Assembly: GCA_033439255.1 (NCBI GenBank)
Contig: CM065888.1
Location: 434,001-498,000, forward strand
Source: Hericium rajendrae
Taxonomy: Eukaryota > Basidiomycota > Agaricomycetes > Russulales > Hericiaceae
Direction: 5' to 3'
Length of the DNA stretch: 64,000 nt
The position numbers and the translations under genes are program-made. Below the pieces are notes generated by a model. That model had not been told where the DNA came from. It searched no databases and was given only the letters and a program-made list of their open reading frames with translations. This document shows positions 1 through 10,726 of the stretch, in pieces. Position 1 is the first letter of the stretch. Every line of letters starts with the position of its first letter.

Positions 1-1
1 T

Positions 2-541
2 GTGAAGAAGGGCATCGCCTGTGAACAACAACTCGCAAGGTCAAGGAGTTACTCCTGGGATCTCCGCGTGAAGTTGTCGCATGCGGAGATCGCGGCAAAA
101 GAGACGCAAGAGACCGCAGAGAAAATGCAGGAGGAGCTGGCGAGGATGCGAGAGCTGGAGGGCAAGCATGAGAAGCAGATTTTGGATCTCCAGACGCGCG
201 TGGAGGAGCTGATTGCAAGCAACGCGGCGCAGAAGGAGACCATCAAGTTCCAGGCGTCGACCATCGAGCCCCTGCGCCCCACCCGGATACTGAGTCTCGA
301 GCAGACCATCCAAGAATTGGTTCGCAGCCATGCTGCGATGCATGACGCTATCAAATGCACGATCGGCATGATTAGCATGCTGGGGTCGTGGCTGGCCGGC
401 CTTGCCCTCTTCCTGTTTGGCTTCGCAGCTCTCGAGTTCTTTTTCTTCGTTGTGGGCGTGCAGTGGATGGCGTTCTTGAAACCGGCCGCGCTGATTGTGT
501 TCTTCTGCCTTTTCGTCGTGCCGGGGAATCAGCCCGCCTAG
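2..541 (+). CDS. Coiled-coil protein with C-terminal membrane segments, cut by left edge
   Basis: The reading frame is open to the window edge, so the true start lies outside; the last 179 codons are visible. Residues about 10-110 are charged and heptad-like, rich in Glu, Lys, Gln and Ala, as in a long coiled coil. Residues about 122-175 hold two strongly hydrophobic stretches, one containing WLAGLALFLFGFAALEFFFF and the other LKPAALIVFFCLFVV. They are followed at once by a short polar tail and a stop. The layout suggests a tail-anchored or hairpin membrane protein with a cytosolic coiled coil. I do not recognise the family. The next gene downstream is also a long coiled-coil protein on the same strand, so the two may be related, but sequence identity was not measured. 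Confidence 0.6.
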   Translation: MKKGIACEQQLARSRSYSWDLRVKLSHAEIAAKETQETAEKMQEELARMRELEGKHEKQILDLQTRVEELIASNAAQKETIKFQASTIEPLRPTRILSLEQTIQELVRSHAAMHDAIKCTIGMISMLGSWLAGLALFLFGFAALEFFFFVVGVQWMAFLKPAALIVFFCLFVVPGNQPA

Positions 542-1324
542 CCGACGCAGAATTAGCACCCTTCAATGTGCGAGGAGATGGTATCTCCCTCACATAAATC
601 GCCGCCCAATGCGTATGTGAGACGCGTAGCAAACGAGGCATACTTAACTCCGCTTAGTTTCTTGTACGTCGTCGTGGTTTAGATATACATTCCATAGGAC
701 ATTTGAGAGGCGTCGAGTCTGCATGTTTATACGTCGTCTATGCCCTCTTATGATTGATCAGGGAATGTCGCGATGCTGCGGACCCTTGCAAGTCGTAGAC
801 CAGATTAATAGCACATGCTATACTGCTCCTTGATTTTCTCGGTGAGCTATTGCGTCGATGGCTTCAGTATATATCGAGCAATCCTTCATAGTTGACCACG
901 TCCAGCAATCTGATCGACAGAGACCTGAACAACATCTACAAGCCATCAGTACACTGAGATCTATCAATCGAATGGAATTCCACGCCAAAGAGCTCGCACA
1001 ACGTACTTTCGACACTACGAAACGTGGCAAGTAAACGTGGCAGCATCCCTTTGTTCTTTGTGTTCAGTGGCAGTGGCGTGCGTCTTCAGCTGCCATGAAC
1101 ACTTGGCGGAGCCTGGTAATACTGCTCTTCGTCCCGGCCGTCATTATATACACCTGCTATACCCGTCGCTCAACAATCTCCTCTTATCTCCGCGTTCATC
1201 TCATACCGTTGTGGGGTCAAGGTCATTCCCTTGTTCGACATCGTATTGAACATTGCGCAAAAAGCTGAAGTACGATGCCACCTATATGATCTTCAGCAAC
1301 GCTGACATTCACGCGACAGGGAAA
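542..1324. other. Intergenic, no gene seen
   Basis: About 780 bp between two coiled-coil genes. Open frames here are short and have no recognisable domain. The stretch just before 1325 probably carries the promoter and 5' UTR of the next gene. Confidence 0.6.
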
Positions 1325-2875
1325 ATGGAGACGGCTGACCAGAAGACCCACGATACCCTCCCTATGATGGTCCGTACGATCAACCCTGAGAACAGCGCTG
1401 CCGATTGGGCCGTCGTCCTCCGAGAAAGCCACTCGCTCGACAACGACCTATCCACCGTCTTCGAAGCCGAAGCCAGCCGTCTCCGAAAACAGCTCCTACA
1501 TGAAATCGCCTTTAGCCAGTGGACCCCCGCGCGCAGCATCCCCGCCATTATGCCTCCCACACTCGACCTGATGAGCATTTTCGGCGGACCCGCCCTGCCT
1601 CCGATGATGCCAGCCTTCGCCGTGCCCGTTGCGGACTTATCGGGGACGGTGCTGGCGCTGGTAGACGAGATGCTCGCGCGTCTCCAGACGGAAGGAACGA
1701 GAGCCCTGCGGCGAGAAGAGTGGCGTCTCTTCAGGGCTGTGACGGCCCGGCAGGCCGCCTTCGAGGTCGAGCTGGAGAAGCAGGAGGCCGCGCTCAAGCA
1801 ATGGACGCAAGTATACCTCGATGCGCAGAGATCAGTCCTGGGGACCCATTATCAGGAGCATCTGGGTGCACAGAAGGCGTCATTCGAGCTGCAGGACCGA
1901 GCGCGCGAGATGCAGGACGTCAGGGCGCGGACCGCACTGAGGGATGAGTGGGCGGCGCGGGTCAAGCGTGCGGAAGACAAGATCGGCGCACTCAGGAAGC
2001 AAATCATTGCGGAGAAAGGGGTCGCTGCGAAGCTCGAGGGCAAGTTCCGTGCTGCACAGGGCCGGAACGCGGAATGCGAGACTACGTTGAAGATGTTGCG
2101 CGACCGTACGGCCAACGCGGAGGCGATCCAGAAAAAAGTTGAGGGAGAATTGTCGCAGGCCGATAAGAAAATCCACGAACTCGAAACTCAGGTCGATACT
2201 GGAAAGGCGCTCGCCGAGGCGGAGAAGGCCTTGAGGATCGAGGCCGAGACACAGCGGAAGCAGACGACGGACCAAATTGCATATTTGAAGACGAAACTGG
2301 CCTCCGAAACCAAACTGGCTGTGACGGAGGGCGAGATGCGCAGGGCCCAAGAACAAGAATTGGCTCAGATGAAGAAAGAAATCGCAGAGCTGAACAACAA
2401 ACTAGCGCTTGAGAAGAAGCAGACATCGACACAGTACACCACGCAAATGAGGATGCAGGCAGAGTTGACGGCGTGTCAAACTCAACTGAAGGAAGCGGAA
2501 GCATCGAACACAGGCCTAGAGAAACGCATTCAAGACGGATTTCTGCGTATAGCCGAGCTGAAGAGCAATTTGATCCTCGAGAAGAACACATCGTCCATGG
2601 AGAGTAGTGGCCGCAAGAAGGCCGAAGACGCGTTTTGGACTGCTCGAAGCCAGATGCAAAAGCAAGACGAGGATTATGGGGCACTGCGCGTGCAATTTGA
2701 GAGGGAGAGCGGTTACGTTGCGCAGCTTCAGAAGGAAAATCAAGACATGATTTCGACATTGGCGCCGATCATGGAGCGGTTCAGAGGATCATTTGCAGGT
2801 AATCGTCCGCTGTCCACTGGAGCGAAGGGAGACAGTGCCCGGTCAGCAGAAGGGAGACCACGGGAAGAGAGATAG
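1325..2875 (+). CDS. Long coiled-coil protein of unknown function
   Basis: Single-exon frame of 516 codons. The ATG at 1325 is preferred because it has a purine at -3 and G at +4 (gaaaATGG); an in-frame ATG at 1253 would add 24 less convincing residues. Residues about 1-135 are mixed, with a Pro/Met-rich patch (LPPMMPAFAVPV). From about 150 to 490 the protein is almost one continuous coiled coil, rich in Glu, Lys, Gln and Ala, with motifs such as LEKQEAALKQW and EIAELNNKLALEKKQ. The end is a short basic, Ser/Gly-rich tail. No membrane segment, signal peptide or catalytic motif is visible. It could be a structural, tethering or cytoskeletal protein; this is inferred from architecture alone. 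Confidence 0.75.
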   Translation: METADQKTHDTLPMMVRTINPENSAADWAVVLRESHSLDNDLSTVFEAEASRLRKQLLHEIAFSQWTPARSIPAIMPPTLDLMSIFGGPALPPMMPAFAVPVADLSGTVLALVDEMLARLQTEGTRALRREEWRLFRAVTARQAAFEVELEKQEAALKQWTQVYLDAQRSVLGTHYQEHLGAQKASFELQDRAREMQDVRARTALRDEWAARVKRAEDKIGALRKQIIAEKGVAAKLEGKFRAAQGRNAECETTLKMLRDRTANAEAIQKKVEGELSQADKKIHELETQVDTGKALAEAEKALRIEAETQRKQTTDQIAYLKTKLASETKLAVTEGEMRRAQEQELAQMKKEIAELNNKLALEKKQTSTQYTTQMRMQAELTACQTQLKEAEASNTGLEKRIQDGFLRIAELKSNLILEKNTSSMESSGRKKAEDAFWTARSQMQKQDEDYGALRVQFERESGYVAQLQKENQDMISTLAPIMERFRGSFAGNRPLSTGAKGDSARSAEGRPREER

Positions 2876-3671
2876 ACGGGAAATTCAAGTCCTGAAAAAT
2901 GGTTGAGCATCTGCAAGGTGATAACGTTGACGTTAACGTTAGCATTGCGATCGTTGAAATGGCATGGTAGGAGATTTATGCATCGCGAATAGATACCAAT
3001 GATGGATGCATTCAGTGAGGGTTCGAACTAAGATCCCGGTTAACTTGACTGGAACACCGTGACCGGGACCAATACTGCTCGATGGCAAGTGGACGCATCA
3101 AATGCATCTCCGGCGACAGCTGTCCGTCCGAAGTCCCAGGGCCAACACTCATGATTGCTCGTCTTATTGTGGGTCGTATATGATGACACTTGGCTCTGGA
3201 TGGGGTGAGGATGTGTCCACACTCATGACCACTGGCAATGCCGGGGTGCCGCGTATGCAGCACGGAACATAATGAACTGCAATTGCGACCGAAGTCAATT
3301 CTGCATGGAGAAAAATCGCGCATAACAGTGACTTACTCAAAAGTACTGACAACCAGCTCGGCCGGGGGCGTCGGCGGGCAGCAGGTGAATCAGAGGGCGG
3401 TGTGGAGCTCAGGCGGTGACACTGAGCTGCGGGAAAGTTGCGGGAGGGAGAGCGCAGCCCGGGTGTTGCCGGCACGGGCTTGGCTGTGTTTGTCGTCAAC
3501 GAGCCCGGCGCCTGCGTGCATCGCCGCTTAGACCTCCCAGCAACGCTCTTCCCCCTCCTCCAATCAAGACTTGTCACGGTGAGCCTGGAGCTTCACGCAC
3601 CCCCCGACGCCCTACACGTCCTCGAAACCCACTTCTGACCGCCCACCGACCCTCAGACTCACGAAAACATC
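2876..3671. other. Intergenic, no gene seen
   Basis: About 800 bp with overlapping open frames on both strands that look like GC-driven shadows, with no domain. The last 100 bp are pyrimidine-rich and probably form the 5' UTR of the synaptobrevin gene. Confidence 0.5.
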
Positions 3672-4416
3672 ATGTCAGTCCCCCGTTTCTCGAGATAACC
3701 GCGCGCTACTTACCCACACGCCCCACCCCGCCTTTCTGCCCTCTGCTCGACGACATGGCGCACACGATGCAGGTCCGAGCCTTACGACCCATACTTGCCG
3801 CGCGGGGGATCCTCCTCGAACCCCTCGGGCGCCGCCCCTGGCCAGGCGGGCAACAACGGCAACCCAAAGACGGCCGCGATCCAGGCGCAGATTGACGACA
3901 CCGTGACCATCATGCGGGACAACATCACCAAGGTCGTGGAGCGGCAGGAGCGGCTAGATTCGCTGCAGGACAAGACTGGTGCGTTTGTCTCCGACTGTTG
4001 CGCGAGAGGGCTCCGCAGCCGCGGTAGCCCCGTGCCCAGCGCTGCGTTGCTGTGATGCTGATTTCGGATGGGTTGCGTAGACAACTTGGCTGTCTCTGCG
4101 CAAGGGTTCCGTCGTAATGCGAATCGCGTGCGGAAGGTATGTCCGAGCATTTTTGCCTTGAAGGACACATGTTGACTCCGAGCGTGCTTTCAGAACATGT
4201 GGTATGTCCAACATTCCACCGTCTTTCATTGATAGCTTGTGTCTGATATTCCCTTCTTGTGCTAAGGTGGAAAGACATGAAGGTGCGTGCTTCGCTCTGG
4301 TCCCCAGCTTGACGCTCATGCGCTGTCATCTGCAGATGCGCATCATCATCGGCCTCGCCATCGCCGTGATCATCGTGATCATCGTCGTCTCTGTCGTGAA
4401 GGCGACAAAGCACTAG
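3672..4416 (+). CDS. SNC1: Synaptobrevin-type v-SNARE (Snc1/2 orthologue)
   Basis: R-SNARE of secretory vesicles and endosomes that pairs with plasma-membrane Q-SNAREs to drive exocytosis. Exons: 3672-3673, 3773-3978, 4081-4136, 4194-4201, 4267-4282, 4336-4416, giving 122 residues. The protein begins [13 protein letters not shown] with a Gly/Asn/Pro-rich N-terminus. The SNARE motif runs from about residue 33 to 92, with the zero-layer Arg in [15 protein letters not shown] and the membrane-proximal NMWWKDMK. It ends in one membrane anchor ([19 protein letters not shown]) and a short KATKH tail, as expected for the family. The start codon is split: AT at 3672-3673, then a 99-nt intron (gtcagt...cag), then G at 3773. 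Two other exons are only 8 and 16 nt, so simple frame scanning would miss much of this gene. Domain and splicing are clear; the exact yeast orthology is inferred. Confidence 0.95.
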
Positions 4417-5190
4417 AGACCCACCCGCCCCTCCCGCCCTGCTGCTCTACCTGTTTTATTCTCGTAATGCCTCTATCCTTCTGGTCTGGCTACTTGTTAC
4501 CTGATTCGATGTTGTACCTATGCACCATAGCCTACGATAGTTCTCCGAGCGCTGCCTTATATTACTGTAGCCATGTTCGGGTCCATGGTCCGGGCGGGCG
4601 ACGTATCGGGAACTGAATTCGTTGCAGATAGTTGCGCTTGGTACCTACCGTACACGGACTATAGTTCGAGGGTTCATCTGCGTCCTTTTTGTGATACTAT
4701 CTTTTCGTTCGAGTCTCAGGTGTGTGATGTTATTGCTTGCACCTGTGAAATGTCTTGGTTCACCACATGAATGTATGGAGAATAATGTGCTCACTGCTGT
4801 CCAGTGAAATGAGTCGGAACCCGTGCAAGACAACGTCAGTCGCGATACGTTAGTGTCCGGGCTGGCTGATGGATTCTGAGCAGGCTCCTCTGCGTAAAGA
4901 CACTACCGTGACCTCTGCTTGGAGTTTGAGCTGACAGTCGTCCAGAGTATGTCTTCTGGCTTCTCGATCCACAGACTGACTGGTCGCTTACTATGTGCTA
5001 GGGCTCGCGATGCTTGTCACGTCCTGAGATGGTCGCTGTTAAAGTACATCTATTCACCACACGTGGCAGAGCCAGGCAGACACTACGGATGGCAGCGAGT
5101 AAATACACAACAAGTAGCTAACTGAACGCATACAGGACATTCCATTCCACATATCATACACACCAAAGATAACCAGAAAACGAACGAGCA
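4417..5190. other. Intergenic between convergent genes
   Basis: About 770 bp holding the 3' ends of the synaptobrevin gene (plus strand) and the coiled-coil/HPD gene (minus strand). It is richer in T than its neighbours. No coding frame is supported. Confidence 0.6.
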
Positions 5191-6909
5191 CTACCGCCCC
5201 ACCTCCGCCAAAATGCTCGTCAAGCTCTTCGACACCATGTCGATGCCGAGCTGCACCATCTCCCGATCGCGCTCCTCCATCCGGCTCCAGAACTTCTCGA
5301 ACTTGTCCGGGTGGAAGATGAGCAGCGCGTCCTTGATGCGCTTCTTCGGCGCGCCGCCTGTGCCCGCGCACGGATCGAGCAGGTACATTCTGATCGCGCC
5401 CTCCGTCAGCTCGGACGGCGATTTCGGGGGCAAGGGGACGGGCCATGGGATCCTGTAGGGACAAGGCTCATGTCAATATATGCAAGAGCGGAAGGGCAGG
5501 TGAAGAGTCAAAACGCACTTGGAGAAGGACAGCGTGCCGTGCTGCAGGTTCCAAACGAGATCGTACGCATAGCGGTGCTGCGCCTTCTGCACATCGCGCG
5601 CCGACGGCGACGGCTGCCGCTGGTCATGCAGACGCCGCTCAAGGTCCGCCTTCTGCGCCGCCGCCTGCTGCAGGCGCCGCTCGAGGTCCGTCTTGACGCG
5701 ATTCCACGCATTATGCTCTTTGGTCCAGTACTTCGCCTGATCCTCCATCTGCTTGCGGCACGTCTCGAGCCACTCCGCCGTCTGCTTGTGCGCCGCTTTC
5801 TCCGCCTCGTACCGCTCGCGGTCGTGCCCCCGCGCCTCCAGCGCGTCGTCCAGCCTGCCCAGCTCGGCTTTGAGGTCCTGCACCTCGGCCTCGTGCTTCG
5901 CGAGCGCCGCCGTGTGCTTCCGGCGCGTCTTGGCCTTCTCCCTCTTGAGCGTATCGGCGAACTGCGTTTCCAGCGCCGCGATCTCGCGGGCCCGCTCGGC
6001 TTTGACGTTGTCGCGCTGCCGGAGGTAGATCGCGAGGTCTTTGTCTGCGTCTTGGAGCCCCCGCGCCTCTTTCTCCCTCTCCGCGGCCTCGTCCGCCTGT
6101 GCCCGCCGTGCATTTTCTGCCTCCTCGCGCTCCCGCCTTCCCTCCTCCTCTCGCGCCCTTGCTTCCTCCCGGATAATGCGCTCCGCATCCTCCGCCCCCC
6201 GCCGCTGCGCCTCGTCCTCGCGCTGCCTCCGCACGTCCCACGCCGCCTTCTGGCTGTCCGCGAGCGCGCGCTCGAGGAACACGGCCCACGCCTCGGCCCC
6301 GCGCGCGCGCTCGGCGTGCTTCGCGTGCTCGCCCGCCTCCGTCTCGAGCGCGGCGATGCGCTGCTTCGCGTCGGCGAGGTCGCGCTCGGCGACCGTGAGC
6401 GTCTCCTGCGAGGCGGCAAGCCGCTGCTCGAGCACCTCGGCCTCCTCGCCGCGCCGCCGAACCTCATCCCGCAGCACCTCCACCCTCGCACTCAGCCCCG
6501 CCCGCTCCCGCTCATCCCCCACCGCGCGCTCCGTCAGCCCTACAAACGCCGCCGCAAGCCTCTCGCCGAGCTCGGCGGCGAGCTCGTCGAACGCGCCGGG
6601 GAGCGCCTGCTCGAGCGCGGCGGTGTCGCGCAGGACCGGGATCCATGTGAAGAGCGACGCGTTGCGCGCCCAGGTTGTGAGCGCGTCGTGGGCTGTGCGT
6701 TGGGCGGTGTTGATTGTGCGGAGGAGGTCGGCGTGGAGGGATGCGTGGGCGGCGGCGTGGTGCGCGCGGATGTCGGGGCGCGCGGGGGTTTCGGCGGGGT
6801 TGGGTGCGGGCTGGTGTGGGGCTGTTTGGGTAAATTGAGCCTGCTGGGACGCGGGCTCTGTCTGCATGGGTTCCATGCCACTGGTGGCTGCTAATGTCGA
6901 TCTCAGCAT
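5191..6909 (-). CDS. Coiled-coil protein with C-terminal J-like (NFKBIL1-like) HPD region
   Basis: Two exons, 6909-5519 and 5452-5191, joined through a 66-nt intron (gtgcgt...ctacag), give 550 residues. Residues about 130-440 form a continuous Ala/Glu/Arg-rich coiled coil. After the intron the C-terminus reads KIPWPVPLPPKSPSELTEGA and then a short J-like helix pair with an HPDK motif at about residue 511 (LLIFHPDKFEKFW). Basidiomycetes carry many hypothetical proteins with this tail, which resembles the C-terminus of human NFKBIL1. In true J proteins HPD stimulates Hsp70 ATPase; whether it does so here is unknown. The start at 6909 was taken as first Met; 6876 is an equally good alternative. 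The opposite strand is also open for over 500 codons, but only this strand gives a spliced, domain-bearing protein. Confidence 0.85.
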
Positions 6910-7870
6910 CGTGCTCGAATGGGCAGAAATGAGACGTACTTTAGCGTGTCGCCAGTAAAGATGCAGCTATCTTGAACCGAAAAGAGTGAGTAAGATAAAA
7001 AATCTAGGGTGGTGACCCGTCGAGTCTCTGCAGGATGTGAGGAGAAGAAGAGGCGTGAAGACAGTCAAGCGCACGGCTCTCCAGGAGAGAACAAAGAACG
7101 CGGTGACCCTGCCACCGATAGTGATAGGCGGCCTTTGTAGTGCATGTTCGGGATTATCCTGGCCAATGAATACGTGTCTGTGCGTCGTTGGCTGTACCTA
7201 GAACATTGTTAGAGTATGAGGAGTTTGCATATGAAGACTATGTTACGGGCGCTAACACAGGCCTGAGCGTTGCTCAGGATGGCAGGCTACATTAGGTTCG
7301 CAGGAGCGAGGCGAGATCATATTTGACAGGTCTTCACTAGAGGGTATATAATGCCTGGATGACATGGACACGCTATCAAGGGGAGGCGGACTCGCGTGGC
7401 CCCGCATAAGCACGAAACATGCACTGCGGTTAGAGCTTGTGACGTGCTCTGTGAGCACGTTCCTCAGCCTCAAAAAGAAAATAAAATCTACGTGACGGAG
7501 AAAGAAAGAAGACAACGTAGCGGTTGTAGCTATAGCTACAGGCAGGATATGTAACGCAGACGCGACGCGACGCGACGCGACTTGGACAACGCGTATCACG
7601 TGCCTGCCTCCGCACGGTCACGGTGGTGGGCGCTTGAGCGTTTAAGGCTCAAACCGACGTCCTTACGTCCCTCAATCTCAACCATCTCTGCTCCCTGCAC
7701 TTTGTTCGCACTACTCCCTGCTATACCCTGGTGAGTAGCAACAACGCATTCTGGTATATATAGTACCAAACGCCACCTAGTACAGCTCTCTTTGATAGAA
7801 AAGAAAGCCGAGTTTGAGACGAACACAACACCCGCGCAGCAGTTGCCATCGTTCACCGCATCTAACAAGT
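6910..7870. other. Divergent intergenic region
   Basis: About 960 bp between two divergently transcribed genes, so it should carry both promoters. Contains a (GACGC)n microsatellite at about 7557-7580. No coding frame with a recognisable product. Confidence 0.5.
7755..7762 (+). promoter_or_regulatory. Possible TATA box of GLE1
   Basis: The string tatatatag lies about 110 bp upstream of the GLE1 start codon, a plausible distance for a fungal TATA element with a short 5' UTR. Position only; the transcription start is not known. Confidence 0.3.
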
Positions 7871-9860
7871 ATGCGCTTCGGCGTCCCGCGCTCTGCCTCG
7901 CCGTCACCGGTTCGAAAGTCAAAGTCTGTATGCTCATATCTTCATCGAGGCAGGAACACTGATCATCACCACAGGAGCCGCGCGAGGCGAAGCTCCACAT
8001 ATGGCCTGCAATCCGATTCATCCGCCAACGAGAGCGAGTTCACAGAAGGAAGCTCATCCGAGACAGAGTCCACCGTGTCTACATCCTCAACCGACTCCTT
8101 CATGTACGGCACCGAAGCGGAGGTCCCGCCGCCCGCCCAGTGCGTAGCCTACCTCGCATACCCCAAACCCTCACTCACGGGCATTACATGGCAGACACCC
8201 CCGCCGCAGCCGGCTGACGCTCTCGCAGCGGAACTACGTCGAGGACACCGTCGCCGCGATCCGCCTGCGCACGCGGCACCACGACCCGTACGAGGAGTGG
8301 GAGAAGCAGACGCGCAAGGATGCCTTCCACTCCGCGCGCCGGCAGCAGGCCGCGGCGCGCGTGCAGCAGGCGCAGGCGCTCGCGGAGGCGCGCAGTCGTG
8401 ACAGCCAGCGGCAGGCGGAAGCGAGCGAGCGCGACCTCGAGCAGGTCGCGACGCAGCTTGCGGGCCTCGCGCTAGAGCGGCAGCGCGAGGAGCAGGCGCT
8501 TGCGGAGCGGTGGAAGGCGCAGGGTGGGTGGCTGCGCGAGCGCGTGGAAAGGGTGATCCAGGAGGAGGAGGCGAAGGTACGCGCGCAGGTTGAGCGGGAG
8601 CGTAAGATCAGGGAGGAGGAGGAGCGGAAGCGGCGCGAGGCGGAGGAGAAGGCGCGGCTCGAGGAGCAGCGGGTCAAGGCGGAGGAGGAGAAGAAGAGGC
8701 TGGCGGCGGAGGAGAGCCGGAAGCTGAAGGAGCGCGAGGAGGAAGAGAAGCGGAAGCAGGACCAGATCGAGCGGCTGCGGGAGGAGCAACTGCAGAAGGA
8801 GCAGGTGGAGCGCAAGACGTTAGGCATGAGCACGCCGGACGAGGACTGGAAGGAGGCACGGCAGACGCTCAAGGTAGGATCTTCCCTCCGCGATCTATGC
8901 ACATCTCTGATCGCCGCGTAGCGTCTCAAAGCGGGGCCTATGGCTGCGGTGAAGGGCAATAAGGACCTCAAGAAATTCTGGAACGAGCAGCGGCGCAAGA
9001 TCACGCCGAAAGTCGGCCAGCTAACGAACGACGAGCAAGCCATCAACACCATCGTAAGCCCCCGATCCATTCACCGCGATCGATCTGACCGCGCCCCAGT
9101 CGCAACAAATCCTCGAGGTGTTCAAGCCATCCCCGCCCCTCCCCCCAGACGTCTACCACGCCCTCCTCTCCTCGCTCTCCAAGACCATCCTCCTGCAGGC
9201 CGAAACAGAAGTAACCGCCGAAAAGCGCAGCGCGGGCCCGCTCGCGCGCATGACCGTGAACCTCATGGGCGTCCTCGAGGACTTCGAGGGCATCTTCTGG
9301 GCGAAGCTCGTGCAGCGCACGGGCGGCTGGCCCGTCCCCGCCTCCATCCCCGACACCGACGTCGACGGCACGCCGTTCATCGCCGCGGGGCGCGCAAAGG
9401 CAGGGGGCTACCGCGAGGACGAGACGAGCGCGGACTACGCCGCGCGCGTCGCGGGCATCCTGCGCGTGTACTTTGCCGTGCTGTGCGCGCCGGCGGCGAC
9501 GCCGCGCGCGCGGCACTTCCAGCTGCCGCGCTTCTGGGCGTACTTTGCGCGCATGCTCGCGCAGCCGCGCCTCTGCGACGCGCCGCTCTCCGCGGAGCTG
9601 CTTTCCAGTGCGTCGTTCTTTCTCTGAATGTGGTGGCCGGTGCTGATGGTGTGTGGGCAGTTGCGCTGGACGTGGGCGGCGCGCAGGCGAAGGCGGTGTG
9701 GGGGCGGCAGTGGGCGAAGCTCATGGCGCTGCTGTACGAGGGGCTCACGCGCGGCGTGGGCGGCACGAGCAGGCGCATTGGCGGGGACTCGCCCGACGGG
9801 AGGGCCGCGCAGGTGCGCGCGCAGCTCGAGATCGAGCGCGTCATGGCCGGCGCGAAGTAG
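7871..9860 (+). CDS. GLE1: mRNA export factor GLE1 (nuclear pore)
   Basis: Gle1 sits at the cytoplasmic face of the nuclear pore. With inositol hexakisphosphate it activates the DEAD-box helicase Dbp5 to release exported mRNA; it also has roles in translation. Exons: 7871-7923, 7975-8139, 8210-8873, 8922-9053, 9100-9607, 9661-9860, summing to 573 residues. Residues about 1-70 are basic and Ser-rich (SASPSPVRK, SSSETESTVSTSS). Residues about 90-290 are a long charged coiled coil. The C-terminal Gle1 fold follows, with VKGNKDLKKFWNEQRRKITP at the domain start, then VGQLTNDEQAI, LAKTI-like helices and RVYFAVL...FWAYFARML...WGRQWAKLMALLYEGL. Order and length fit fungal Gle1. The first two splice junctions are chosen by phase and could be off by a few bases; the domain exons are secure. 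It is divergent from the coiled-coil/HPD gene upstream. Confidence 0.92.
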
Positions 9861-10720
9861 CGTCCCGTGCTTCTTTGCCTCCCGTGCTTCGGCTCCTGCT
9901 TTGTAACTGTTACACCGCTCCGGCGCAATGCATACCTGCCTGTTTGCTTATCTGTGGGCTCGCCCGGATCTTGCTTGCGTTCGGCGACGTGGGACGCGGG
10001 CGGGTATGCTGCGTGCTCCGGTCCTGCCGTGGTGCTGTATGCGTACAGTACGGTGCGTTTCTGCGTGTGCTTTCCTCGATGTGGTGCACTGATAGGGGCA
10101 GCTGAGAAGCCCAGCGGGCAGAGGCCCTGTGGCACCTGAGATGCAGAAATCGGCCAGCCGCTTCGGATTTCGGGACGCAGATCCACGGGGACATAGTTCT
10201 GAATGCGGCCTGTCGAAGCGAGCAGAAGCACTGACGCTGCGGCGGCCTGCGAGCCAGATCCCTTCCGGCTCAATATTACCAGATGTCGACCGCGAGGGAA
10301 GCAGACGGGTAGGTGTCCACGAAGGAATATGGAACCAGGCCTACGTCGAGATCCGGCTGCTGCTGCTATCGCACTCTCAGCGAGCCTGTTCCGTGTCATT
10401 GACATACGCAGATCTGCGCCTACAGTTGACAGTGGAATTGGGAGTCACGGCGCACGTCGCGTGCACGGGACCACGAACCTGCTCTGCTCTACCCACTTAC
10501 CGCGACAGCACCTCCCGAAACGTCAGATCCTGAACAGTGGAAGACGCGCAGGCCGGCTGCCTCGCCCGCCTCGTCTGCCTGCCGCATACGCACCCGACAA
10601 GTCAGATCGCAGACGGCGGAAGACGCTAGGCCACCGCGTTGTTCTCGCGTGCACTGCTCATCGACTTACACGAAAGGCATCCCCGTCCCCACCCTTGCGA
10701 GCTGAAGAAGACACAGCGTG
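9861..10720. other. Intergenic, no gene seen
   Basis: About 860 bp downstream of GLE1. Several short open frames overlap on both strands with no recognisable domain. It grades into the duplicated tract that begins near 10727. Confidence 0.5.
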
Positions 10721-10726
10721 CCTCCC

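Noticed and set aside
3010-3060. Possible tRNA B box (ggttcgaac)
   Set aside because: No matching A box or cloverleaf could be folded around it.
5311-6894. 527-codon open frame on the plus strand
   Set aside because: It is the antisense of the coiled-coil/HPD gene. It reads as Arg/Leu/Pro-rich nonsense with no domain, while the minus strand gives a spliced protein with an HPD motif.
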